Source of the DNA: an uncultured Prevotella sp.
Lineage (GTDB): Bacteria; Bacteroidota; Bacteroidia; Bacteroidales; Bacteroidaceae
Direction of reading: 5' to 3'
DNA: 10,434 nt
Assembly (NCBI GenBank): GCA_900770845.1
Contig: CAAGLS010000227.1
Coordinates: 1-10,434, forward strand
Shown here piece by piece: positions 1 through 7,589 of the stretch. Position 1 is the stretch's first letter. The number at the start of each line of letters is the position of its first letter. Below the pieces are notes generated by a model. It saw only the letters and a program-made list of their open reading frames with translations. It did no database searches and had not been told where the DNA came from. The translations under genes and the position numbers were made by a program.

Positions 1-3000
1 AAGTTTTGGACCGAGCTGGAGGCCAGCCTCAACACCCACTTCACGGAAGACGTGGGCATCAAGTTCAAGGTTGTGCACAACCAGAAGCTCATCCTCTTCG
101 ACTACAACGTCAATGGCTTGGTGCTCGACCAATACGCCACCGACAACACCCGCCTCTTCAAGAGCAAGGAGATCATCGACAAGGCCCTCGGCGCCGACAC
201 CACGCAATACGACTTGGGCATCCTCATCGGCCGGCCCAACAACAGCCGCAACGGCGTGGCACAGCTCGGCAGTGCCATCAGCCCCTATCTCAAGGGAAGC
301 GCATGGGTGATCAACAACCTCACGTCGATCGCCCACGAGATAGGCCACAGCTTCGGCGCGGAGCACACCCACTCCACCAGCAGCATTTCCATCTGCACCG
401 AGCCGGGACAGGGACGCAGCATCATGAGCTATGGCTCGCCGCGCGACTTCTTCTCGCTGCCCAGCATCTACCAGATGCGCAACACGCTGGCCAACATGAA
501 CTACCACACCGCCGACGGCAAAGTCGTGACGGTGAACAGCAGCCCCACGGTCACTCCGCTCGCCGAGGAGGAGGCCGGCGCACAGCCCCTGCTCGACCGG
601 CAGCGCATCAAGAACGAATACACCATCACCAAGGGCAGCAACTTCCAGTTCTACCTGCCCACCACCACGGGCAAAAAGGACAGCTACCGCTACAACGCCC
701 ACACCTTCGACATTTCGAAGAATGACCCCAGCCATGCCAACACGCTCCGTCCAGCCTACAAGGAGACACAGGACAGCGTGGTGATGTATCAGCCCCACTA
801 CCTCAATCCTTCCTCTTTAAGCCAAGAGCAGATTAGCCAACAAAACTTTGTGGAGACTGGCTCTGATGCTTCGGCCACGGGCAGCTACACCTTCCTCGCA
901 GCCGTACATGACAACTCGCGCTACGACGCCATGCGCGTGAAGCTCAACATCGTGGAGGGGAATCCTTTCCAAATCAGCAATGTGAAGTTTGCAAGTTCGA
1001 CTTCGTACGATAAAAGCATAGGCCGCGATCTGAGTGTCACTTGGGAACCCTGCAAGCAGCTCTACGGCAAGGACAGCAAGGTGCGCATCCTGCTCTCCGA
1101 CGACTTCGGACAGACCTACAAATATGTACTTGCCGACAACGTGGACAACAGTGGTACCTGGACAGGCACCCTGCCCTACGTGAAAATAGGAACGGTATAC
1201 AATCAGGATTGGCTCAAGCAGGAAAACGGTGGACGCATAAAAGTGGAAGTGATAGGCGAGGCAGCTTATGATATCTATCCTCAGCAAGAATACACCTATC
1301 AGAATGGATTCGTTTACAAAGGATTCACCCTCAATCCTGACAACGCGCGCATCAACTTCAGACCGAAGAACAGCGGAAATGCCATGCCCGAGTCGTTCAT
1401 TCACATCAACTCTCTCAAAGAGCTTCCACAAGAAGTGGAATTGACAGCATACAGAACTTCAGGCTCCGGGACATACGACTGCACATTCAGCGAGAAGACA
1501 GAGGGCCATTTAGTGCGCCGCTCTTGGACGGCCAACGTTGGCGGCACCCCATACACCTACACGCAGACCATCATGCTTCCGCAGACGGTGAGCGAGCAGG
1601 AACTGGTGCGCTCCTCGGCCCAGCAATTGGCCACCATGGCCAACCCCCTCTATGACAACATGGGACAGATAGGCTATCCCTACGAATGGCTTCCCGCAGC
1701 CAAGACCTTCAAGGCCGCATACGAGAAGGTGTTCCAGAACGACGACATCGCCAGCGACGTGACAAGCGCCGACGTGGAAGACCTCAATGAGGCCATGACC
1801 GTACTCTCGCAGATTGGCGACGACGAGGTGGCCAAGCCCGAGGACGGCAACTACTACCAGGTGCGCTCCTATCTCACCCCCTACAACCGCGACACCTATT
1901 TCTATGTAGTGGACGATGGCCAGGGAGAGAAATTGGTGAGCAACACCGACTTTGACAAATACTCCGACACAGAGAAGCTGAACGCCCGCTGGCGCTGCTA
2001 CATCAAGGACGGCAAATACCACTTTGTGAGCGACAAGGGCAACGCGCTCTTCAGCGCCTACGTTCCCGAGGGCGGAAGCCTCGACTATAAGTTGAGCGAC
2101 TTACAGAACTTCAGCAACCAGGGCACCGAGCGCACACTCGCCCGCGGCTACACTTGGGGCGCGCTGACCATACTCAACAGCCAGAAGTTCGGCTGCCAGG
2201 TGAGCCTCGGCGGCATGTTCTCCGTCGTGCGCGGTGTGGACAACTTGGCCATGACCCCCGACCAGCGCACCAACTGCGTCAACGGCCTCACCGTCTCCAC
2301 CGACTTCCAGCTCCTGCCCACAACGAGCGGAAGCTACACCGCCGCCGACTCCATACCAGCTGCCATCGGCAACAACACCAAGGCGGCAGCACCCGTAGAC
2401 GGCATCACCTACTACACGCAGGAGACCTCGGGCGGAGTGAACGTGGTGTTCGCCAAAGGCAAGCTCACACCCGCCGACAACGGACGCGTGAAACTCACCA
2501 TCCCCTCACAGCTCACCGTCGACGGCCAGACAAAGACTGTGGTGGGCATCGTGGCACAGCAGGTGACCACAAAGGCCCGCTATGACAAACAGTTCACCTA
2601 CAGCCTCGCCACGGCCATGGGCGACTACGACTTCGACCTCGTCGTCCCCGCCACCGTCACCTCAATCGGCGACAAGGCCCTGGCCAACTGCGCCAACCTC
2701 TACGAAGTGAGCCTCGCCGCAGGCAGCCAGCTCGTCACCATCGGCGCGGAGGCTTTCAGCGGCAGCCAGAACATGCGCTTTGCCAAGACCAAACTGGAGG
2801 CTGACCAGCTCTCCGCCATCGGCCAAAAGGCCTTCGCCGGCACCGCCCTGCGCCGACTGGTCCTCAGCGGCAACCAGACCGCCATGCAGGCCAACTCTTT
2901 CGCCGGGGCTGACAAGCTGGAATACCTCGACCTGCGCGACGCCAAGGGACAGGCCACTGCCAACCGCACCACGACCGGGCTGCCCAAGCACACGCTCCTC

Positions 3001-3837
3001 TTTGTCAACGAGGCCGACTACACGGGCGAGACCAGCGAGGCCAACGTCGTGCGATTCAACGCCGGAAAGGGAACCTGCCAGCTCCTCGCCCTCTACGACA
3101 TGGAGGGCAAAGACCAGGACTATGCCCAGCATGGAATCTCTGTGCCACGCTATGACAACAACGAGGGAACCACCGACGCTCCGTTCACCGCCGTCAAGGC
3201 CACCTTCGACCGCACCTTCAGCTCCGGCTTCAGCACCCTCTGCCTGCCCTACGACGCCGCAGTGCCATCGGGCATGACGGTCTATCGCTTCGTCGGCAGG
3301 TCGGGCAGCAACGGCGACTACACTTATTCGTTCACCTCCGACACCCGCATCGAGGCCAACGTGCCTTACTTGGTGCAGTGCACCGAGAGTGGAGCGAGAA
3401 TCGGTGAGGTCAGCCAAGCTTCTGTCAAGGCCTCCACGCGCTACACCATCGGCGACCATCTTGCCGAAGGCGACACCACGGAGGGCTTCGTCGGCTCGCT
3501 GGCCACACTCAGCCACGACGACGCCCGCGGCCACGACATCTACACGCTCAGCGCCTCGCAGCAAAAGTGGCTGCGCGTGACCGACCAAAACGGCACCATC
3601 AACGCCAATGCCTTTGTGCCGCCCTTCCGCGCATTCTTCACCGACCCCACGATCAACAACGCCAAGTCCGTGGACTTCACGGTAGACACCTCCACCGCCA
3701 TGGAGTCGCTGCCCACAGAGGCCAACCGCACGGCAACGGGAGTCTACACCCTCGACGGCCGCAAGGTGGCCACCGACGGCCGCAGTCTGCCCAAGGGCAT
3801 CTACATCATCGGCAACAATAAAGTGGTCATCAAATAG
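1..3837 (+). CDS. Secreted metzincin-type zinc metalloprotease with BspA-like repeats and T9SS sorting tail (5' partial)
   Basis: The reading frame is open from base 1, so the start, signal peptide and any propeptide lie outside the window; 1278 residues are visible (base 1 = residue 1). HEIGHSFGAEH at residues 112-122 is the HExxHxxGxxH zinc motif of metzincins (ligands H112, H116, H122; catalytic E113). IMSYG around M142 fits the Met-turn. Together they suggest a reprolysin-like (M12B-type) extracellular peptidase. After this come beta-rich Ig/Fn3-like segments (about 265-520), a helical stretch (about 527-615), a beta-rich region (about 620-790), BspA-like leucine-rich repeats (about 880-985, with TSIGDKALANCANL and TIGAEAF patterns) and a GFSTLCLPYDA module common in Bacteroidetes surface proteins (from about 1075). 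The last 33 residues (GVYTLDGRKV ... GIYIIGNNKVVIK) resemble a type A T9SS C-terminal sorting domain, so export to the cell surface or medium is inferred. The protease call is firm; the substrate is unknown. A small ORF follows 14 bases later. The segment at about 800-1470 is visibly richer in AT than its flanks. Confidence 0.9.
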   Translation, partial: KFWTELEASLNTHFTEDVGIKFKVVHNQKLILFDYNVNGLVLDQYATDNTRLFKSKEIIDKALGADTTQYDLGILIGRPNNSRNGVAQLGSAISPYLKGSAWVINNLTSIAHEIGHSFGAEHTHSTSSISICTEPGQGRSIMSYGSPRDFFSLPSIYQMRNTLANMNYHTADGKVVTVNSSPTVTPLAEEEAGAQPLLDRQRIKNEYTITKGSNFQFYLPTTTGKKDSYRYNAHTFDISKNDPSHANTLRPAYKETQDSVVMYQPHYLNPSSLSQEQISQQNFVETGSDASATGSYTFLAAVHDNSRYDAMRVKLNIVEGNPFQISNVKFASSTSYDKSIGRDLSVTWEPCKQLYGKDSKVRILLSDDFGQTYKYVLADNVDNSGTWTGTLPYVKIGTVYNQDWLKQENGGRIKVEVIGEAAYDIYPQQEYTYQNGFVYKGFTLNPDNARINFRPKNSGNAMPESFIHINSLKELPQEVELTAYRTSGSGTYDCTFSEKTEGHLVRRSWTANVGGTPYTYTQTIMLPQTVSEQELVRSSAQQLATMANPLYDNMGQIGYPYEWLPAAKTFKAAYEKVFQNDDIASDVTSADVEDLNEAMTVLSQIGDDEVAKPEDGNYYQVRSYLTPYNRDTYFYVVDDGQGEKLVSNTDFDKYSDTEKLNARWRCYIKDGKYHFVSDKGNALFSAYVPEGGSLDYKLSDLQNFSNQGTERTLARGYTWGALTILNSQKFGCQVSLGGMFSVVRGVDNLAMTPDQRTNCVNGLTVSTDFQLLPTTSGSYTAADSIPAAIGNNTKAAAPVDGITYYTQETSGGVNVVFAKGKLTPADNGRVKLTIPSQLTVDGQTKTVVGIVAQQVTTKARYDKQFTYSLATAMGDYDFDLVVPATVTSIGDKALANCANLYEVSLAAGSQLVTIGAEAFSGSQNMRFAKTKLEADQLSAIGQKAFAGTALRRLVLSGNQTAMQANSFAGADKLEYLDLRDAKGQATANRTTTGLPKHTLLFVNEADYTGETSEANVVRFNAGKGTCQLLALYDMEGKDQDYAQHGISVPRYDNNEGTTDAPFTAVKATFDRTFSSGFSTLCLPYDAAVPSGMTVYRFVGRSGSNGDYTYSFTSDTRIEANVPYLVQCTESGARIGEVSQASVKASTRYTIGDHLAEGDTTEGFVGSLATLSHDDARGHDIYTLSASQQKWLRVTDQNGTINANAFVPPFRAFFTDPTINNAKSVDFTVDTSTAMESLPTEANRTATGVYTLDGRKVATDGRSLPKGIYIIGNNKVVIK

Positions 3838-3851
3838 CAGCAAGTCTGAAC

Positions 3852-4052
3852 ATGAAACAGAAAAAGAGCTATGTGAGCCCTGCGATAAAGCGCAAGCCTA
3901 TCGACACGGCTGAGATTCTCGCTGGTTCTGGGAACTCTATATCTGTGGGGACGGGCAAGATGCCGCAAGATGAGCCGGGAGCCGCCAAGTTTGGCCTTTG
4001 GGACAACGACAACGAGCCGGAAGAAAAAGCCCATAGCACCATCTGGCAATAG
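3852..4052 (+). CDS. Small conserved-type protein of unknown function (66 aa)
   Basis: The ATG lies 14 bases after the protease stop and the gene ends before the strong terminator at 4090-4144, so it is probably co-transcribed with the protease. The product starts MKQKKSYVSPAIKRKPID and continues with EILAGSGNSISVGTG, then an acidic, proline-containing tail (LWDNDNEPEEKA) ending in STIWQ. The pattern of a short basic N-terminus, YxxPxI, and a hydrophobic pair followed by A-G-S-G recalls many small, poorly described Bacteroidetes proteins that begin with a K-rich YxxPxI stretch and reach a small-residue run near residue 25. There is no signal peptide, membrane segment or cysteine. It could be a cytoplasmic small protein, or a precursor peptide cleaved after the A-G-S-G region. 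No function can be assigned. Coding status rests on spacing, position before the terminator and N-terminal resemblance. Confidence 0.65.
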   Translation: MKQKKSYVSPAIKRKPIDTAEILAGSGNSISVGTGKMPQDEPGAAKFGLWDNDNEPEEKAHSTIWQ

Positions 4053-4089
4053 CCACCCACAGCCGCCCCACCCCGATGGCGGCCAACAC

Positions 4090-4144
4090 AGCCGCAGCCC
4101 ATCGCCGTCCGCATTCTCTGCGACGGCTTGGGCTGCGGCTTTTT
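4090..4144 (+). terminator. Intrinsic terminator of the protease/small-protein unit
   Basis: The arms AGCCGCAGCCC (4090-4100) and GGGCTGCGGCT (4130-4140) are perfectly complementary over 11 bp. Inside them, GCCGT/CGCA (4104-4113, one base bulged) pairs with TGCG/ACGGC (4119-4127) around a TTCTC loop. A run of five T (4140-4144) follows directly. This is a textbook Rho-independent terminator on the plus strand, 37 bases after the small gene's stop. Confidence 0.9.
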
Positions 4145-4177
4145 GATGCCCTGCAACACGCAACAAAACCCTCTTCC

Positions 4178-4207
4178 AGACCCGAAAATGGCAATTCACT
4201 CGGGTCT
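4178..4207. promoter_or_regulatory. Perfect 8-bp inverted repeat upstream of the tlpA-like operon promoter
   Basis: AGACCCGA (4178-4185) and TCGGGTCT (4200-4207) are exact reverse complements separated by 14 bases. The repeat lies 46 bases upstream of the -7 box at 4254 and past the preceding terminator, so it is not needed to end the upstream transcript. It has no T-run. It could be an operator for a dimeric regulator or a chance hairpin; no regulator is identified. Confidence 0.35.
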
Positions 4208-4253
4208 AAGCAAATTTAACACTCATTTTTTCTTCATTAATCAATTATTATGT

Positions 4254-4261
4254 TATCTTTG
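4254..4261 (+). promoter_or_regulatory. Bacteroidetes-type -7 promoter box for the tlpA-like operon
   Basis: TATCTTTG matches the Bacteroidetes sigma-ABfr -7 consensus TAnnTTTG exactly and sits in an AT-rich stretch 30 bases before the ATG at 4292. No clear TTTG is present at the -33 position; only a T-run (4226-4231) lies roughly there. Transcription would begin a few bases downstream, near 4264, giving a leader of about 28 bases. This excludes the earlier in-frame ATG at 4250 as the start. Confidence 0.7.
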
Positions 4262-4291
4262 CAGATATTATTACTAAACAATTACTTCATT

Positions 4292-4783
4292 ATGAAAAAG
4301 TACGTACTTGCTTTGACAGTGCTTCTGTTCGGCTTCATAGGAGACGCAATGGCACAGTTACCTTCCGTAACATTGAAAGACATCAATGGTAAGACCATCA
4401 CCACTGACACCTTGAACAATGGCGGCAAACCCTTCATCATCGACTTTTTCGCCACATGGTGCAAGCCCTGCAACCGTGAGCTCACCGCCATCAGCGAGGT
4501 CTACGACGACTGGCAGAAAGAGACAGGGGTGAAGATCTTCGCCATATCCATCGACCAGGCCCAGAACATCAACAAGGTGCGCCCCTTGGTGGACCAGGAG
4601 GGCTGGGAATATGACGTGCTGCTCGACCCCAACTCCGACTTCAAGCGCGCCCTGGGCATCCAGATGATTCCCTACGTGCTGGTCTGCGACGGCAAGGGCA
4701 ACATCGTCTACCGCCACAATGGCTACACCGACGGCGCCGAGACTGAGTTGATTGAAAAGGTTAGAGAACTTATTGCCCAGTAA
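4292..4783 (+). CDS. TlpA-like periplasmic thiol-disulfide oxidoreductase
   Basis: The 163-residue product has a thioredoxin fold. Residues 1-21 form a signal peptide (MKKYVLALTV, hydrophobic core, AMA before Q22), which places the protein in the periplasm. FFATWCKPC (52-60) carries the redox-active pair C57/C60 in the WCxxC context of TlpA/ResA-type proteins. The IP at 126-127 fits the cis-proline opposite the active site. A further cysteine, C132, lies in a predicted strand. The family reduces or isomerises disulfides of exported proteins; the partner here is unknown. An in-frame ATG at 4250 is rejected because it lies inside the -7 box and would add 14 residues before a good signal peptide. 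It is the first gene of a three-gene operon, 6 bases before the barrel gene. It lacks the long N-terminal domain of the larger Bacteroidetes TlpA proteins. Confidence 0.92.
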   Translation: MKKYVLALTVLLFGFIGDAMAQLPSVTLKDINGKTITTDTLNNGGKPFIIDFFATWCKPCNRELTAISEVYDDWQKETGVKIFAISIDQAQNINKVRPLVDQEGWEYDVLLDPNSDFKRALGIQMIPYVLVCDGKGNIVYRHNGYTDGAETELIEKVRELIAQ

Positions 4784-4789
4784 CAGAGA

Positions 4790-6463
4790 ATGAGAAGACA
4801 GACATTCGCCGTAGCGCTCCTGTGCCTTGCCGCCATGCCGGCCATGGCACAGGAGAATGTCAATGACGGCCACTACAATACTGCCGTAAGCGGTAGCATC
4901 CAGAGCGACATGCTCGTTCCGCAAGGCACGCAGGAAGACGGCTCCCACGAGGACTTCCGCACAAACACCTACGCCGACATCAGCGTGCTGAGCAAGTTTG
5001 TCGACGCCGGAGCGCGATTTGAGTACTTGGAGCATCCCATGCCCGGCTTTGAGCGCGACTTCAAGGGATGGGGACTGCCCTACATCTATCTGAAGGCCAA
5101 GCTCAAGGGAGCGGAGCTCACCGTGGGCAACTTCTATGAGCAGTTCGGCTCGGGCTTCATCCTCCGCACCTACGAGGAGCGCTCGCTCGGCATCGACAAC
5201 TCGCTGCTTGGCGGACGATTGGTGCTCAAGCCCCTCAAGGGCGTACAAATCAAGGGACTCGCCGGACAGCAACGCCGCTACTGGTCCCACAACGACGCGT
5301 GGATAACGGGAGCCGACCTGCAACTGAGCCTCGACCAGTGGATCAAGTCCATGGAAGAGAGCGGCACCTTCCTCACGCTCGGCGGCTCATGGGTGAACAA
5401 GCATGAGCGCAAGGACGCCGACGGCGACGTGTTTGTGGACCCAACCCACAAGCTCAACTTCCCAGCCTACGTCAACTCGTGGGACGTGCGCGCCAACCTG
5501 CAGAAGGGCGCATTCAGCATGCTCGCTGAATACGCGCAGAAGACCCAGGACCCGTCGTTCGACAACGGCTACATCTATCGCCGCGGCTACGCTGCCCTGC
5601 TCTCCATGAGCTACTCCAAAAAGGGCATGAGCCTTCTGGCACAGGCCAAACGCTCCGACAACATGAGCAGCCGCTCGCGCCGCCAGATGAACGGAACGTC
5701 GAGCTTCATCGACCACATGCCCGCCTTCACCTACGAGCATACCTACACCTTGGCAGCCCTCTACCCCTACGCCACCCAAATGGCTCCCGGAGAGTGGGCC
5801 TACCAAGCCCAGTTGGGCTACACGTTCAAGCGCCACACCTTCTTGGGCGGCAAGTATGGCACCAACATCCAGATCAACTTCTCCCACGTCCACTCCACCG
5901 ACAAGCACTTCAAGGGTCTCAACGGCGCTGAGGCCACAAGCGCACAGCGCGGAAGCAACGGTTACGGCTCGGCCTTCTTCAAGTGGGGCGACCAAACCTA
6001 TTACCAGGACATCAACGTGCAGCTGGACAAGCGCATCACACGCGACTTCAAGCTCCACCTGCTCTACATGAACCAGTTCTACAACAAGACCGTCGTGGAG
6101 GGCGAGGGTGGTTTCATCCACTCCAATGTGTTCGTCGTTGAGGGCAAGTACAAGTTCTCGCCCAAGACCACACTGCGCTCCGAGATTCAGTATCTCACCA
6201 CCCACGAGGACCAGGGCGACTGGCTCTTCGCCCTGATGGAGCTTTCTCTCGTGCCGCACTGGATGTTCACCGCCTCCGACGAGTACAACGTGGGCGAGAC
6301 CAACCGCCACTACTGGAACCTCTACGCCACATACAACGTGGGTGCCCACCGCATCCAGTTGGGCTATGTGCGCACCCGCCGCGGCTACAACTGCTCGGGC
6401 GGCGTCTGCCGTCTGGTTCCCTCCTACCAAGGTTTTACACTTTCCTATAACTACAACTTCTGA
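4790..6463 (+). CDS. Outer-membrane beta-barrel protein, DUF6029-like
   Basis: The 557-residue product begins with a signal peptide (MRRQTFAVALLCLAAMPAMA, cut before Q21). The mature part is rich in alternating aromatic and polar stretches typical of beta-strands (TYADISVLSKF, YIYLKAKL, HRIQLGYVRTRRG). It ends in GFTLSYNYNF with a terminal phenylalanine, the usual beta-signal for barrel insertion. From memory it matches the Bacteroidales family DUF6029, which has no established function. The mature protein has only two cysteines, C535 and C540, in YNCSGGVCRLVP just before the last strand. The start follows the tlpA-like stop by 6 bases, and the TGA overlaps the next ATG by one base, so all three genes should be co-translated. 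The barrel call is strong; the family name is from recall. Alternatives are a porin-like channel or a structural partner of the neighbouring lipoprotein. Confidence 0.85.
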   Translation: MRRQTFAVALLCLAAMPAMAQENVNDGHYNTAVSGSIQSDMLVPQGTQEDGSHEDFRTNTYADISVLSKFVDAGARFEYLEHPMPGFERDFKGWGLPYIYLKAKLKGAELTVGNFYEQFGSGFILRTYEERSLGIDNSLLGGRLVLKPLKGVQIKGLAGQQRRYWSHNDAWITGADLQLSLDQWIKSMEESGTFLTLGGSWVNKHERKDADGDVFVDPTHKLNFPAYVNSWDVRANLQKGAFSMLAEYAQKTQDPSFDNGYIYRRGYAALLSMSYSKKGMSLLAQAKRSDNMSSRSRRQMNGTSSFIDHMPAFTYEHTYTLAALYPYATQMAPGEWAYQAQLGYTFKRHTFLGGKYGTNIQINFSHVHSTDKHFKGLNGAEATSAQRGSNGYGSAFFKWGDQTYYQDINVQLDKRITRDFKLHLLYMNQFYNKTVVEGEGGFIHSNVFVVEGKYKFSPKTTLRSEIQYLTTHEDQGDWLFALMELSLVPHWMFTASDEYNVGETNRHYWNLYATYNVGAHRIQLGYVRTRRGYNCSGGVCRLVPSYQGFTLSYNYNF

Positions 6464-7242
6464 TGAGAAATAAGTTATTGTACATATTGGGTGCCGCCAT
6501 GCTCTTGGTATCCTGCGGCACAGAAATCGGCGAGAACGAGCGTCTTCAATATGTGGAGCCTGCCGCCGTGGGCAAGAACGTTCTCCTCGTGGACTTCACA
6601 GGCCAACGCTGCGTCAACTGCCCCAAGGCCAACGAAGAGATTGAGGCCCTGCAGAAACAGTACGGCGGCGACACGGTCATCGCCGTGGGCATGCACTCCG
6701 GCCCCCTCGGCTTCAAGGGAACCCCAAAGGTATTGGGCCTTGCCACCGACTTGGGCGACACCTATTATTATCACTGGGGCGTGGAATACCAGCCCACGGG
6801 CGTAATCGACTATTTGGGCAAGGTGGACTATCCTGCCTGGGCAGCCAACGTCACCGAGCGGCTGAAGATGCAGACCACGGTGAGCATCAACGCCACAGCC
6901 GAGGGCGAGGGCACCGACCTGCACGGCAACGTGTCGGTGGAGTTCTCCGACGCCATGGTGAGGGGCAATCTCCAACTGTGGCTCGTGGAGGACAGCATCA
7001 CGGCCATGCAGCTGATGCCCGACGGCTCCGCCAACAGGAACTACCTCCACATGCACGTCTTCCGCGACGCCATCAACGGCACATGGGGCCAGGACCTGAC
7101 GGCTGTCAACACTACGGGATGGAATCCCGTGGTGTCCTACCAGTACACGCTCAACGAGAGCTGGAACCGCAAGCACCTATGGCTCATCGCCTTTGTCTAC
7201 GACGACTCTGGCGTGCTGCAGGTCATCCGCAAGCATCTGTAA
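6463..7242 (+). CDS. Omp28-like lipoprotein with thioredoxin-like CVNC site
   Basis: The 259-residue product starts with a lipoprotein signal (MRNKLLYILGAAMLLVSC); LVSC at 15-18 is a lipobox, so C18 should be lipidated. A thioredoxin-like domain follows: NVLLVDFTGQRCVNCPKA places C50 and C53 in a CxxC at the start of the first helix, and QPTG at 110-113 fits the cis-proline loop (P111). The C-terminal half (about 140-259) is beta-rich with NVSVEFSDAM and QLWLVEDSI segments. This layout matches the Omp28-related lipoproteins of Bacteroidetes, named after a Porphyromonas gingivalis outer-membrane protein of unclear role. Only C18, C50 and C53 are cysteines. The ATG overlaps the barrel gene's stop (TGATG), indicating translational coupling. 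Acidic residues after C18 (GTEIGENE) do not form a clear surface-export signal, so the leaflet is uncertain. A redox role is inferred from the motif. Confidence 0.88.
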   Translation: MRNKLLYILGAAMLLVSCGTEIGENERLQYVEPAAVGKNVLLVDFTGQRCVNCPKANEEIEALQKQYGGDTVIAVGMHSGPLGFKGTPKVLGLATDLGDTYYYHWGVEYQPTGVIDYLGKVDYPAWAANVTERLKMQTTVSINATAEGEGTDLHGNVSVEFSDAMVRGNLQLWLVEDSITAMQLMPDGSANRNYLHMHVFRDAINGTWGQDLTAVNTTGWNPVVSYQYTLNESWNRKHLWLIAFVYDDSGVLQVIRKHL

Positions 7243-7269
7243 TCGGCAACACCGACAATGCACATTGGC

Positions 7270-7306
7270 AAAAGGCATGGCATCCATGGATGCCATGCCT
7301 TTTTTT
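7270..7306 (+). terminator. Strong intrinsic terminator after the tlpA/barrel/Omp28 operon
   Basis: The arms AGGCATGGCATCC (7273-7285) and GGATGCCATGCCT (7288-7300) are perfectly complementary with AT between them, so the real loop is about four bases. An A-run (7270-7273) on the left and a T-run (7300-7306) on the right extend the pairing and make the hairpin able to stop transcripts from either direction. It begins 28 bases after the lipoprotein stop. Confidence 0.92.
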
Positions 7307-7332
7307 GTGTCCGTGTGGCTTTTTCAAGGTTC

Positions 7333-7413
7333 CGTGGCAACCGTCACGATATATCGCGCCAATTGCCACGATATATCGAACCAACTGCCACGATATACCG
7401 TGGCAATTGCCAC
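7333..7413. repeat. Tandem 22-base units derived from a palindrome
   Basis: Three consecutive 22-base units start at 7345, 7367 and 7389, each beginning CACGATATATCG (CACGATATACCG in the third) and ending in CAATTGC or CAACTGC. A partial unit (CCGTGGCAACCGT-like) precedes them from 7333, and CAC at 7411-7413 begins a further one. An ideal unit, TTGCCACGATA followed by its own reverse complement, would be a perfect 22-base palindrome. The third unit is closest to it, and GTGGCAATTGCCAC (7400-7413) is itself a perfect 14-base palindrome at the unit junction. There are no spacers, so this is not a CRISPR array. Confidence 0.8.
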
Positions 7414-7589
7414 ACATTGGTGCCAGCCGATATTCCCATGCCTGTGCCAGCCCTATTGCCCTGCCATTTTCAGATGGGAAAAGGGGGAAGCAAATCATCA
7501 GCGTGCAAAATTACGCCCTAACTCAAAAGTTTTACGGCCTGTCCAGGTGGATTTTGGGTTCTATACTGACAAAAACCAATAATATACTT

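Noticed and set aside
2662..3843. Long minus-strand open frame (393 codons) opposite the protease
   Set aside because: It is a shadow of GC-rich plus-strand codons; the protein is low in complexity (G, V, A, R-rich) with no domain, while the plus strand has clear domains.
4250..4291. Earlier ATG for the TlpA-like protein
   Set aside because: It precedes and overlaps the promoter box and would place 14 residues before an otherwise good signal peptide.
4358..5323. Minus-strand open frame of 321 codons across the tlpA-like and barrel genes
   Set aside because: It spans the junction of two well-supported plus-strand genes and shows no recognisable motif.
7345..7413. CRISPR array
   Set aside because: The 22-base units are directly adjacent with no unique spacers, and there are no cas genes.
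7506..7513. Minus-strand -7 box (TAATTTTG)
   Set aside because: No -33 element at the right distance and no minus-strand gene downstream; a chance match in AT-rich DNA is likely.
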